Shown: positions 47,300-56,690 of the stretch, one piece after another
Numbering within the stretch: the stretch's first letter is position 1
Layout of the letters: each line of letters starts with the position of its first letter
From: Cohnella ginsengisoli
Lineage (GTDB): Bacteria; Bacillota; Bacilli; Paenibacillales; Paenibacillaceae
Direction of reading: 5' to 3'
Length of the DNA: 64,000 nt
Assembly (NCBI RefSeq): GCF_029525555.1
Contig: NZ_JAPDHZ010000008.1
Coordinates: 372,001-436,000 of the forward strand
The notes under the pieces: model-generated
Told to the model about the DNA's origin: nothing
The model's input: only the letters and a program-made list of their open reading frames with translations
Database searches by the model: none
Made by a program: the position numbers and the translations under genes

Positions 47300-48020
47300 C
47301 TACCGTAATGACCATTCCCCATCCTTATACGCAAGCCAATGCTGCGATCTTGCTTCGGACTTATATTTTTCGATGTTGTTATACAGATCGTCATAGTCCA
47401 TAAATTTTCCTATAACGTGGAGTGGGATTTCCACGTCGGCATGCGACTTAACAACCCTAGAACTCTCGATCAATACGCCGTTCTTCGCGAATGCCGTTAA
47501 CCGTTCTCCAACGTCCTGACCTAAGGGCGGCACGTCTATCCCATACGGCTTTAACCGGTTTGCAACCAGACGCGTCAGCATATCCGCGTACAGCCGGGCG
47601 TCTTTATAAAAGACCTTGTTGAACCAGCCGTCATCGTGTGCCAGGTAGGTAAACTGATTGCGGAGCTTATCGAAAAACGGACTTTTAAGCGGCTGTTTAT
47701 AGTGACCCAGATATAACAACTCCGCTTTCTCTTGTGGCTCGAGCTGATCGAGGGCCGGCGCTTCAGCAAAGTCCACCCAACAAAAATCGCCGTACGCATA
47801 TACGTTTTCCTTATATAAAGCTTGCAGGGACTCCTTTTTTGACGTACTCCATTCTCAGTCCTGCATGAAAATCCCCATCTGCATACCCCGATGCAAGAAG
47901 CAGGATATGGCTAAGCTCGATTGGAAGGGCATGGACAAAATCCTTAAATTCGATACCCGTCGAGGTTACGGATTGCTCGTTCTCGTTATAAATCATGTAG
48001 AGGAATTTTCTTTTTCCCAT
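47300..48020 (-). CDS. Protein of unknown function, about 240 residues, frameshifted at T6
   Basis: ATG 48020 gives MGKRKFLYMIYNENEQSVTS. The frame breaks at 47835-47840; one base less restores YVKKESLQALYKENVYAYGDFCWVDF and runs to a stop at 47300 (KDGEWSLR). There is no membrane segment or signal. It is lower in GC than the surrounding genes. The acidic/aromatic content and neighbours recall immunity-like proteins of toxin islands, which is only a guess. Confidence 0.6.
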
Positions 48021-48110
48021 CTGAGCACCTCGCGGAATGGACTGGGTCAGGGTAATTAAGGATCAGACATGAACCAACAATGTGGTTGGCTCACAGAAAG
48101 GATAACGAAC

Positions 48111-48484
48111 TTGGATAAAATTATGAATTTCAAAATCATCCAAGATACCCTCGCCGATTTTACATGGTCGAACTGCCGCTTTATAAGAGAATACCGATTC
48201 TTTTTTTGAACGCAATAAATATGACGAGGAAATTTCGATACTTGAAATTACCTTTGAGTATATGGGTAACAAAAACTATTTAATCAAGGCGCAATTTAAA
48301 GAGTTAGGCAACTACGAAATTAACTCCGGAGGATCGAAGATCCAACTCATTTTTTTTGCAAGTTCAGGATATTCGAGGCGACGGATGGAATGAACTGAAT
48401 TATAGAATAACCGATTATGAAAGGGAAGAAATCAAGCTATATTGCAAGGATATCGAAATCATTGCTGTAGAACCCGTTGAATAG
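48111..48484 (+). CDS. Protein of unknown function, about 124 residues, two frameshifts
   Basis: Likely start TTG 48111 (AAAGGATAACGAAC upstream); ATG 48123 is an alternative. The frame is broken at T7 48201-48207 and T8 48350-48357. One T less at each gives FIREYRFFFERNKYDEE and KIQLIFLQVQDIRGDGW, ending at 48484. The result is an acidic, beta-rich small protein. It lies in the same AT-rich patch as its neighbours, 35 bases before the next gene, and may be co-transcribed with it. Confidence 0.5.
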
Positions 48485-48519
48485 ACTTCCAACGCTGCAC
48501 GAAAAGAGGAGGCTGTCAG

Positions 48520-49311
48520 GTGAATCTTACAAAGGCCATTCAAACACTCCTCGCACCCGAACTAAAGAAATTGGGTTTTGCACTGGAGCATGAGCGGAAA
48601 ATATGGACCTTTTATCGAGACAGCCCTGAACATCAAGATCGAATTGAGTTGGATCAAAGCGATTGGTATCCACATGCGATCAGGGTTTACTTCATTACGG
48701 GCAGTAAAATGATTTCGTATCATGATTTACGAAAGGAAAATCAGGCCGTCTTAACCTGGGAGGAAATAAGCGACCGATTTGCGAATCTTGAGGATCTGCT
48801 TGAATTCGCAGCGCTTAATCAGGAATGGCTTCATTACGAAGACGAAGCATCTCTCGAGCGCTTATTGCTCAGTATCGTAGCCGTATCGAAAAACGAAGCG
48901 CTAGCTTGGTTCGAACAAAATCAACCTGAGGCCTGCCCGATTCCGCTGAGCGCCATTCTGACAGAAGCGTTTCAGGAAAGTGCCTATACATTCTTCAGCG
49001 CCCATCATCTCAAAGTGGAGGATCCGTCCTGTTTGAATCAACTTGAACAGTTACTGACGCAGGATCGCGCTTCGGATATCAGGTTGGAGGCCACATTCTT
49101 CTTAGGCGAAGTATTTAGAACGAATCTGGGAGGCGGGGTTTGGACGCTGAAAAATAATCGCGCTTTATGGTTAGAGCGAATCGGCGGCTACGAAAATGGC
49201 AAGATAGAGCCGTACTTATTCATAGAACAGTTTAAAGCGAACGGGGAAAGCTTATATGAATATTATCAAATTTGGGAGGACTTAATCCAGCAGCTGGGAT
49301 CAACGCAATGA
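48520..49311 (+). CDS. DUF4304-like protein of unknown function
   Basis: A 263-residue cytoplasmic protein from GTG 48520, behind GAGGAGG. The N-terminal half (LAPELKKLGFALEHERKIWTFYRDSP, RVYFITGSKMISYHDL) looks like the DUF4304 fold; the C-terminal half is helical (LNQLEQLLTQDRASDIRLEATFFLGEVF). It is AT-rich compared with its neighbours. Function unknown. Confidence 0.65.
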   Translation: MNLTKAIQTLLAPELKKLGFALEHERKIWTFYRDSPEHQDRIELDQSDWYPHAIRVYFITGSKMISYHDLRKENQAVLTWEEISDRFANLEDLLEFAALNQEWLHYEDEASLERLLLSIVAVSKNEALAWFEQNQPEACPIPLSAILTEAFQESAYTFFSAHHLKVEDPSCLNQLEQLLTQDRASDIRLEATFFLGEVFRTNLGGGVWTLKNNRALWLERIGGYENGKIEPYLFIEQFKANGESLYEYYQIWEDLIQQLGSTQ

Positions 49312-49579
49312 TTGTGAATACTTCTAATAAATGTCGAGATACTGCCAATAGGCAATAAATAAGTCGCCTTCCTGAATAACTCCATCCAACCATCGGCAAC
49401 CATCTCATCCTGCCAGTTGCCTCTCTACTACTAACTTTAATATCGGCCCCATACAACAGCCGGGACCCAAGTTGATGTAATCCGGCTTCATCTATGCGGT
49501 TCCCCCCTTTGGCCAGTGCTGCTCCCACTAATTCCTCTTCCACCTATCCGGTTGTTTTTTTAAGCAGGAGTGGATTAGC
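49312..49579. other. Intergenic stretch without a supported gene
   Basis: Between the DUF4304-like gene and the ytxJ terminator no frame is convincing. A 103-codon minus-strand ORF (49232-49543) overlaps the DUF4304-like gene and has poor composition. No repeat or RNA element was recognised. Confidence 0.5.
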
Positions 49580-49582
49580 AAT

Positions 49583-49611
49583 AAAAAAGACGATAGCCGC
49601 AGCTATCGCCG
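49583..49611 (-). terminator. ytxJ: Terminator of ytxJ
   Basis: On the minus strand GCGATAGCTGCGGCTATCGT followed by T6 and ATT. The stem is CGATAGC/GCTATCG. It begins nine bases past the ytxJ stop. Confidence 0.85.
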
Positions 49612-49619
49612 AATTCAGT

Positions 49620-49958
49620 TTAGTCTAAAACGGCCGTCATGTGCGCCTTTGTCACAGCCCAGTGCGTAGCGCTCCAATACTTCGCCTTATCTTTGATGTA
49701 TATGATCTGAGGCGATTCGTGTTTGACGTTCAAATCCTCCGCGATCTGATTCGACACGGGGCGGGATTCGATGACTTTGACCAGCGTATAGTCCGCATCC
49801 GGATTGGGCGCAGCCTTCAGATACGCTTCGTATTCGCCCAGCGCGTTGGTGCTGACAGGACAGGTCGTGCTGTGCTTTAAAATAACCTGTCCGCGTTCGG
49901 CGGATTTGGCCAGCACCGCGTTCCACTCGTCGATCGTCGAAATCTCTCTCCAGGTCAT
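49620..49958 (-). CDS. ytxJ: Bacillithiol-system thioredoxin-like protein YtxJ
   Basis: A 112-residue thioredoxin-like protein of the YtxJ/monothiol bacilliredoxin group. The active-site motif is KHSTTCPVSTNALGEYE, with a single Cys as expected. VIESRPVSNQIAEDLNVKHESPQIIYI is the cis-Pro side of the fold. It probably removes bacillithiol from oxidised proteins. AGAGAAGGTACGACG precedes the ATG. Confidence 0.93.
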   Translation of the reverse strand: MTWREISTIDEWNAVLAKSAERGQVILKHSTTCPVSTNALGEYEAYLKAAPNPDADYTLVKVIESRPVSNQIAEDLNVKHESPQIIYIKDKAKYWSATHWAVTKAHMTAVLD

Positions 49959-50196
49959 CGTCGTACCTTCTCTCGTTTATTGAAGATCCAATATTGGATT
50001 GAATTGTATCATATTGCAGGACGGGACGAAAGCAAGCCTCGGCAGCGCGTTGGCATGACTCGCTTTGTTATTCATGCAGGATCGGCACTCCCGCGTTCTC
50101 CTGGATGGAGTATAATAATTCCAAGTAACTCGCAGGCTACACGCAGTCGTAGTCCGACGAACACCAGCTATGTAAAAGGAGACGTTCAGAGCTGCC

Positions 50197-52228
50197 ATGG
50201 AATTATTTTTTACGATCCTAATTCTACTCGCGCTGGTCGGCGTATCCAATATCCTAAGCGGCAAATTCCCGCTCGTGCCCGTGCCGCTCATGCAGATCGC
50301 GCTCGGCATCGTCATCGCCGCCATCCCGTCCGGCCTGCATATGCATCTCGAGCCCGAGCTGTTCTTCGTGCTGTTCATCGCGCCGCTGCTGTATAACGAC
50401 GGCAAGCACGTGTCGAGATCCGAGCTATGGAAGTTGCGCGTGCCGATTCTTGTGCTCGCCGTCGGCTTGGTGTTCGCGACCGTGTTCCTGATCGGCTACG
50501 CCATCCACTGGATGATCCCGTCGATCCCGCTGCCCGTCGCGTTCGGTCTCGCGGCCATCCTGTCGCCGACGGATGCCGTCGCGGTGAGCAGCCTCGCCGG
50601 CCGCATTCGGCTGCCGAACAACCTTATGCACCTGCTCGAAGGCGAGGCGCTCATGAACGACGCGTCGGGCCTCGTCGCCTTCAAGTTCGCGATCGCCGCC
50701 GCGCTCACCGGCAGCTTCTCGCTGGCGAACGCAAGCGTCAGCTTCCTCTTCATCGCCATCGGCGGCCTCGGGGTCGGCGCGGTAACGGCGCTGCTCGTCT
50801 CCGGCTTCCGGATATGGCTCCGCCGGTCGGGCCTCGAGGACGAGACGATGCATATGCTCATTCATCTCTTGACGCCGTTCGCGCTGTATATGATAGCCGA
50901 GCGGCTCGGCGTATCCGGCATCCTGGCCGCCGTCGCCGGCGGCGTCGTGCACGCGATCGAGCGCGACCGGATGTCCAGCATCAAGCCTTTGTCCAACGAG
51001 CTGTCGGATAACACATGGTCCGTCATCGTTTTCATCCTTAACGGACTGGTGTTCGTCATTCTCGGCCTGCAGCTGCCGAGCGTGTTCAACGAGGTATTCC
51101 GGGAGCCGACGCTGAACAACGGCGAGGTGATCGCTTACGCGGTCGTCATCTTCCTCATGCTTCTCGTCCTTCGCTTTCTATGGGCGCTGGCCTTCTCTCG
51201 GGGCGGTCGATGGATCGGCAAGAAGACGGCAACCAACGTCAAGGTCTCGTTCCGAAAGCTCGCGATGACCGCCCTGTCCGGCGTACGCGGCGCGGTGACG
51301 CTGGCGGGCGCTTTCTCGATCCCGCTGCTGCTGGACAACGGGGCGGCGTTCCCCGAACGAAGCCTCGTCATTTTCCTGTCGGCCGTCGTCATCCTGCTGT
51401 CGCTCATCGCCGCGAGCGCGCTCCTGCCGCTGTTCGCGCAGCAGCCTGCGCACAACAAAGCGGCGGAGCTCGCGGCTGCGGAGCGCAAGGGAGAACGGCT
51501 GATCATGGGCGCCGCCATCCGCGCCGTCCATTCCGCGACGACCGAAGACAACGAAGTCGAGGCGGCGTCCGTCATCTCCGATTACGAGCGCTGGCGCAGA
51601 AATCCGGAATTGGACATGCTGCGCATGCAGCACGGACAATTCGAGTTGGAAGAGCGGGAGCTGCGACTCAAAGCGATCGACGAGGAACGGCGCACGGTGA
51701 ACAGGCTGCTGCGGGAAGACCGGATCACCGAGACGCAAGCCGTACTGTTCCAAACGAACCTGGAGCAAATGTCGATGGTATTGTCCGTTCGCACGAATTT
51801 GTTCACGCTGCTGGTAAAATTCTGGGCGCGCGAACTGAAGGCGCTGTTGACCAAGCAAGAATCCCGATTCAAAGCGATACGGGACTTGTCGCAGGCGGAT
51901 CGGGAAGCGATCCGAGGTCTGAAGGTGCAGACTTGCGAGGCGGCGCTGTCCTCCCTCCGCTCGGAACGCAAATGCGAAGCCAGGTCGGCAGTCATGAGCC
52001 AGTACGAGCATATACTGTCGAAGCTGACGACGCCTTACTCGTTCGGGAAGCCCCCCTGCAGGCGACGAAGAAGTGCGGCGCGACCTGCAGTGGATCGCCA
52101 TTCAAGCCGAGCGGGACGAAGTGCAGTCGCTGTTCGAGCGCAACGAAATCACGCGCGACGTCGCCAACAAGCTGCGCCGGACGATTCGGACGCGCGAGGC
52201 GACGCTATTGAGCGAGGCGCTTGACTAG
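50197..52228 (+). CDS. CPA1-family Na+/H+ antiporter, frameshifted at C6 near the C-terminus
   Basis: About 677 residues. Twelve or so membrane segments in the first ~400 residues carry SPTDAVAVSSL and EGEALMNDASGLVAFKFA, whose Asp residues bind the cation. The hydrophilic C-terminal part is a helical cytoplasmic regulatory domain. The run 52051-52056 shifts the frame; one base less gives KPPAGDEEVRRDLQWIAIQ and a stop at 52228 instead of an arginine-rich tail. ATG 50197 has an AAAGGAG site 15 bases upstream. Confidence 0.9.
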
Positions 52229-52325
52229 GATGCGTACGGTACGCCGTATTGGTTGAAGATCCGCGGTACTTATTTTCGAAAAATGGCCCCGCGGTTTTCC
52301 GTCCCGTGCTTGTCCTGCGGGGCCT

Positions 52326-52577
52326 TCAAATCGCGTCGGGCCGCTCCTCGTCGCCGGATTGCAAGAAAAGGCGGAAGCTCTCTTCGCCCAGAGCAAGTGG
52401 GGCCCTGCAACGTAGTAATCGACGATGGATCTGGCGCCGGTCATCGTATCGTAGAATTGAACGACTTCGCCTAACCCGTTTAGCCAGCGTGTCTCTTAGG
52501 TCTTCCATATTCGTATCGGGCTCAATGGAGAATCGCGCCGAAACAGCCTGGGCCAACTGTTCGATCCTATGCCGCAT
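52326..52577 (-). pseudogene. Small broken ORF, about 83 residues
   Basis: ATG 52577 begins MRHRIEQLAQAVSARF and NMEDLRDTLAKR, which reads as coding. Around 52480 the better frame becomes GEVVQFYDTMTGARSIVDYY, then returns to PLALGEESFRLFLQ further on, ending at 52326. Two compensating indels explain it, neither in a long homopolymer. The ribosome site is weak. It is either a small conserved gene with sequence errors or a relic. Function unknown. Confidence 0.5.
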
Positions 52578-52796
52578 CCGTCGCCTACCTGTGGACGGAC
52601 GAGGATGTGCGAAGAGAAGGCAGTCGATTTTAATCTGTTCCTATTTTATTCACCTCAGCGCCGCTATGACTCCATAGCGGCGGGATCGTGGAGTCGGCGC
52701 TGTATGAGGTGTTACTTTCATAAGCGAAAGTCATAAAACGACCCGCAAAGTGGGCGCTCGATCTTCGTGCGCGCTCCTTGCGGGTCGTTCGCGTTC

Positions 52797-53020
52797 CTAC
52801 TCCTCTTCGCCTTCGCAAACGACTTCGGTAAACTGATTTAACGGAAACAGCGTAGGCACCCGGCGCCCCGGCATCTTGATAAACTCGACGAAATCTTTGC
52901 CGACCCGGAGAGCCTCTCGCGAAGCTCGCCGATATCCTCAGCGATCGCCGTCAAATCAAATGGCTTTGTCCTTTTAACGGGCTCGTTGAGCTCGACGAAG
53001 AAGGAAGTCCGGGTATCCAC
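52797..53020 (-). CDS. Small protein of unknown function, frameshifted
   Basis: ATG 53020 gives MDTRTSFFVELNEPVKRTKP and IAEDIGELRERL. Near 52910-52920 the frame must move by one base for the family-like end VGKDFVEFIKMPGRRVPTLF, then EVVCEGEEE with a stop at 52797. It lies 21 bases from the stop of the upstream GH13-like gene on the same strand and may be co-transcribed with it. Function unknown. Confidence 0.5.
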
Positions 53021-53041
53021 GATCGTCGAGCTTGCGCTCTC

Positions 53042-54697
53042 TTATGCTCGCGCACTTATTTTATAGATGATCGTTTCATAGCGATCCGCCCATACTGCCG
53101 AACTTTCATTCTCGGCGTTAATCTCGCGCCCCCCGGTGCGGTAGAGCAGATTCCTTTGATCTTTAATAAACTCGCCTGCCAAGCTCTCCTTTTCAAACCG
53201 AACGCGCGCGGGTTCCTCGGACAAATTCACGATGATCAAAAATCGGATGCCTTCATGCTCCCTGACGTACGATAACGCCACTTTTTCCGAGCTGGGCATG
53301 AACGTTAGCGTGCCCGCCCAGAACGCCGGCTCGCTCGTGCGAAGATGGATCAGGAACTTATAGTGCTCGAACAGCCTTGCGTCGAACGAAGCCCAGTTGA
53401 GCCTGTACGCATCGAATAAGGAAGTCCATGTTTCCAGCGTATTCTCGTTGAATTCCTGTCCCATCATGACGAGCGGAACGCCTTCGAGGGTGAGCAGGAT
53501 CGATGCAGCAGGCGCCGCATACGCCACGCCCAAGTGCCGCCACGCTCTGGACTGTTCTTTCTCCTCGAGCCAGGTCATTCTTAGCGCGTCTTTAGGAAAG
53601 CTGTACTTGTAAGAATGATAGATGGCGCTGAATTCAGCTTGCGTAATCGTCCTGTCGATCATCTGGCGGATCAGGATGCGGGGATTGCCGTCGTAGGTCA
53701 GATCGCAGGCTTCAAGATGATGATATTCATCGTAGGATTGGGAGATCAGCGCGAGATCGGCCTTAACTTCCTGCAGCGCCCGCCGGATCTCCACGAGGAA
53801 ATCATAGGGCGTAATATCCGAGTCATCCAGCCGAATGCCGTCAAAATCGAACGCGGTAATCCAGTATTTCATCGCTTCTATGACGGATCTTCTCATATCG
53901 CGATTGCTGAACTGCAGGCCGGCAAAATATTCGCGATGGGGCACATCGTAGTAGATTTCATTTCGTTCGTTGTGCGTGAAGTATTCCGGATGCTTCCCCG
54001 TTAGAATATGATCCACGCTGGCGCGATTCACGACCCAGTCCAAAATGACCCGGATGCCGTTCGCATGGGCTTGCCGCATAAAGAGCAATAAATCATCTTT
54101 CGTCCCAAACTCGGGGTCGATCGAATAAAAATCTTTTACCGCATAGGGATCGCCGTATTTACCGATTCTGCGTTCCTGCCCCACTTCGTTAAACGGCATC
54201 AGCCACAGCGTATTGATCCCCAGCTCCTTCAAATAACCGATCCGATCCGTTAGTCCCCGGAAGCCGCCATTCGTAAACGCGCGGAGATGAAGCTCGTAAA
54301 TGACCGACCTTTTCATCCATTCGGGACTAGAGCGGGCCGTGAAGTTCTCATACATATAGCCCGGGTCGCGTGCGGAAATCCCATTGGTCCGGATCAGTAA
54401 GTCTCCGTTTTCGGTTACCGTAATCGCAGAGTTGTTCTGCCCATCCTCCGATATGCTCGGATTCAACGGGTCAAGCATCCACTTCTCCCCGTCCACTACG
54501 AATTTATAGAGATGCCTGCCCGTCGGAATCGCCAATTCAATTTCCCAGCCTGACGAATCTTCCATCCGGTTCATCCAGTTGCGATCGCCGTTCCAATGAT
54601 TAAACGTGCCCGCTACGGCAACGCGCTCAACGGGCGTATCCGAGTAATAAACAAATCTTACGCCATTGGATCCCTTCGTTGGGGATAGACTCAGCAT
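53042..54697 (-). CDS. GH13-like alpha-amylase-family protein with altered catalytic motifs
   Basis: A 551-residue cytoplasmic protein: an N-terminal CBM48-like domain (VAVAGTFNHWNGDRN, GRHLYKFVVDGEKWMLDP) and a TIM barrel from about residue 125 (MKRSVIYELHLRAF). The four GH13 regions are recognisable but changed. Region I is DWVVNRASVDH (Arg225 for the usual His). Region II keeps the nucleophile in GIRLDDSD (Asp291). Region III is LALISQSYD, with Gln320 where the acid/base Glu is expected. Region IV is WLEEKEQSRA, with Glu-Lys-Glu (379-381) for Asn-His-Asp. The C-terminal beta domain is complete. It may bind but not cleave alpha-glucans. Confidence 0.85.
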   Translation of the reverse strand: MLSLSPTKGSNGVRFVYYSDTPVERVAVAGTFNHWNGDRNWMNRMEDSSGWEIELAIPTGRHLYKFVVDGEKWMLDPLNPSISEDGQNNSAITVTENGDLLIRTNGISARDPGYMYENFTARSSPEWMKRSVIYELHLRAFTNGGFRGLTDRIGYLKELGINTLWLMPFNEVGQERRIGKYGDPYAVKDFYSIDPEFGTKDDLLLFMRQAHANGIRVILDWVVNRASVDHILTGKHPEYFTHNERNEIYYDVPHREYFAGLQFSNRDMRRSVIEAMKYWITAFDFDGIRLDDSDITPYDFLVEIRRALQEVKADLALISQSYDEYHHLEACDLTYDGNPRILIRQMIDRTITQAEFSAIYHSYKYSFPKDALRMTWLEEKEQSRAWRHLGVAYAAPAASILLTLEGVPLVMMGQEFNENTLETWTSLFDAYRLNWASFDARLFEHYKFLIHLRTSEPAFWAGTLTFMPSSEKVALSYVREHEGIRFLIIVNLSEEPARVRFEKESLAGEFIKDQRNLLYRTGGREINAENESSAVWADRYETIIYKISARA

Positions 54698-54936
54698 GAT
54701 GTGACCTCCGCTAATAGACTCCCTCCTATCGTATCTTTATGAAAATGAGTTTCCAATGTCCGATCCCGATCGATCTTGATGCGATTCTGTCGTGGAACTT
54801 CAGTAATTGGGCCGCCTCCCCCCCTTATTTCAACCTTCAGAATATCTTCAGAAAGATCCCAAGCAGGAACTCATTTATTTTTCCTAAACTGATCGTGTCC
54901 TCAATCGGGCGAAATGAAGTCGAAAGGAGAACGCGC

Positions 54937-55425
54937 ATGGAACAAATAATGTCATTGGTGAGCCATTACGGCTATGCGGTGCTTTTCTTGGTTTTCTGCC
55001 TGGGCCCATTCGGAATTCCGGTGCCCACTGAGGTGACGCTTTTGGCCGCCGGCATCATGACCGCTCACGGGTTGCTGCACCCTCTGTATACGCTCGCTTC
55101 CATGGCGATCGGGATGACATCCGCGGTAACCGTCGGGTACGGGGTCGGCAGGCTGGCCAGAAGGTACGGTTTTTTGGACCGATTAAGCCGTTTCAACGGT
55201 TACCGGAAAGCGGAGAGATTTTACGTCAAACATAACGGAACGGCCTTATCGATCGGCTATCTCATTCCGCTGGTTCGCTACTTCGTCACGGTTCTGGCCG
55301 GCATCAACGGCGTTCCCTTCAAGCGAATGCTCTTCGTCTCCTATCCAAGCGCCATCGTATGGATCGGCACGCTGTATGGCGTTAGCTGCATGTTCGGCCA
55401 TCGGATCGTTCAAATCTTCCAATGA
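54937..55425 (+). CDS. DedA-family membrane protein
   Basis: A 162-residue polytopic protein. ATG 54937 follows AAAGGAGA. The DedA/SNARE-associated core is GPFGIPVPTEVTLLAAGIM, with a second half GTALSIGYLIPLVRYFVTVLAGINGVPFKRML (R-x-x-P..AG). DedA proteins translocate phospholipids or undecaprenyl phosphate. It heads an operon with a methyltransferase and a two-component system. Confidence 0.9.
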   Translation: MEQIMSLVSHYGYAVLFLVFCLGPFGIPVPTEVTLLAAGIMTAHGLLHPLYTLASMAIGMTSAVTVGYGVGRLARRYGFLDRLSRFNGYRKAERFYVKHNGTALSIGYLIPLVRYFVTVLAGINGVPFKRMLFVSYPSAIVWIGTLYGVSCMFGHRIVQIFQ

Positions 55426-55436
55426 GGTGCGGCGGA

Positions 55437-56032
55437 ATGTCCAAAAATCATTCGATGCTTTTCTTTAAGAAGTTCGTCCATAATCCGAAATATATCGGAA
55501 GCGTCATCCCTAGCTCGCGTTTTTTTAGCCCGTCGCATGGCTGCCGCCGCGGATTGGGGCCACGCCGCGAATATCGTCGAGATCGGATCCGGCACGGGCG
55601 CGATTACGCGGGTCATCGCACAATGCGTATCGCCCGGAAGCAACGTCGTCTTGTTTGAAAAAGAGGAGGAGATGGGGGGAGAGGCTTCAGTCGGATTTTC
55701 CCCGCTTCATCAGGGAGCGCAATGCGCTCGGATTAGTTTCGCAGCTGCAGAAGCACAATATACGGGAGGTGGATTATATTTTTAGCGGACTGCCCTTTTA
55801 CAACTTTTCGCCGATCATGCGGCTCCAACTGATTCGGCAATGCCAAGAGGCGCTTAGACCGGGGGGCAAGTTGATTGCCTTTCAGTATTCGCTGCAAATG
55901 AAAAAGCTGCTCTCGGAACATTTCGAGATTGAAAGCATCTCTGTCGTGCCCTTGAATTTGCCCCCGGCGTTTGTATATGTTTGTAGAAAAAGGGGAGCGT
56001 ACGATGAGCGTAATTCTGGTCGTAGACGATGA
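55437..56032 (+). CDS. PmtA-like class I SAM methyltransferase, two frameshifts
   Basis: About 198 residues. ATG 55437 follows GAGGTG. It starts MSKNHSMLFFKKFVHNPKYIGSVIPSS and has the SAM motif VEIGSGTGAIT, then DYIFSGLPFYNF. This matches bacterial phospholipid N-methyltransferases (PmtA-like, related to rRNA adenine dimethylases). The frame breaks at T7 55520-55526 and G6 55674-55679; one base less at each restores SSRFLARRMAAAADWG and EEMGERLQSDF. It overlaps the following regulator gene by 29 bases. Confidence 0.82.
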
Positions 56033-56690
56033 TCCGGAAATTAGAGACGTGATCCACGTCTACTTGCGCAACGAAGGCTACGACGTGCTTGAAGCGGGCG
56101 ACGGCGCGGACGCGCTTGACGTGCTTGCGGTGCGCACGGTCGACCTGATCGTCTTAGATGTCATGATGCCGCGAATGGACGGGATTAAAGCGTGCATGCG
56201 CATTCGGGAACGATATTCCGTCCCGATCATCATGCTCTCCGCGAAGGAGGGAGATCTCGACAAGATTGTGGGACTCACGACGGGCGCGGACGATTATGTG
56301 ACGAAGCCCTTCAATCCGATGGAGCTCATCGCCCGCGTCAAGGCGCAGCTGCGGCGACAGAAGATGCTTGTCGCCCCTGAAGCCGCGCACGATTGCATAG
56401 CCATTCGAGAGTTGATGATCGACACGGCCAAGCACTTTGTATCGATCCGAGGCCAGGAAGCGATGCTGACGCCGCTCGAGTTTTCCATTCTTCATTTGCT
56501 CGCGGCTCGTCCGGGGCAAGTATTCAGCGCCGAGGCGATCTACGAAGCCGTGTGGAAAGAGCGAATCGGCTACACGGACAATACGGTCATGGTGCATATC
56601 CGGAATTTGCGCGAAAAGCTTGAACTCAATCCGAAAAAACCGGAATACGTCAAGACGGTTTGGGGTGTTGGCTATAAAGTGGATCGTTAA
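56004..56690 (+). CDS. OmpR-family response regulator, VanR-like
   Basis: A 228-residue regulator. ATG 56004 follows GGGGAGCGTACG. The receiver has VDDDPEIRDV, the phosphoacceptor Asp in LIVLDVMMPRMDG and DDYVTKPFNPMEL. The winged HTH ends GYTDNTVMVHIRNLREKL and VWGVGYKVDR. It overlaps the kinase gene. The subgroup resembles VanR and other cell-envelope regulators. Confidence 0.92.
   Translation: MSVILVVDDDPEIRDVIHVYLRNEGYDVLEAGDGADALDVLAVRTVDLIVLDVMMPRMDGIKACMRIRERYSVPIIMLSAKEGDLDKIVGLTTGADDYVTKPFNPMELIARVKAQLRRQKMLVAPEAAHDCIAIRELMIDTAKHFVSIRGQEAMLTPLEFSILHLLAARPGQVFSAEAIYEAVWKERIGYTDNTVMVHIRNLREKLELNPKKPEYVKTVWGVGYKVDR

Noticed and set aside
49232..49543. 103-codon minus-strand ORF
   Set aside because: It overlaps the end of the DUF4304-like gene, has no ribosome site and no family-like pattern.
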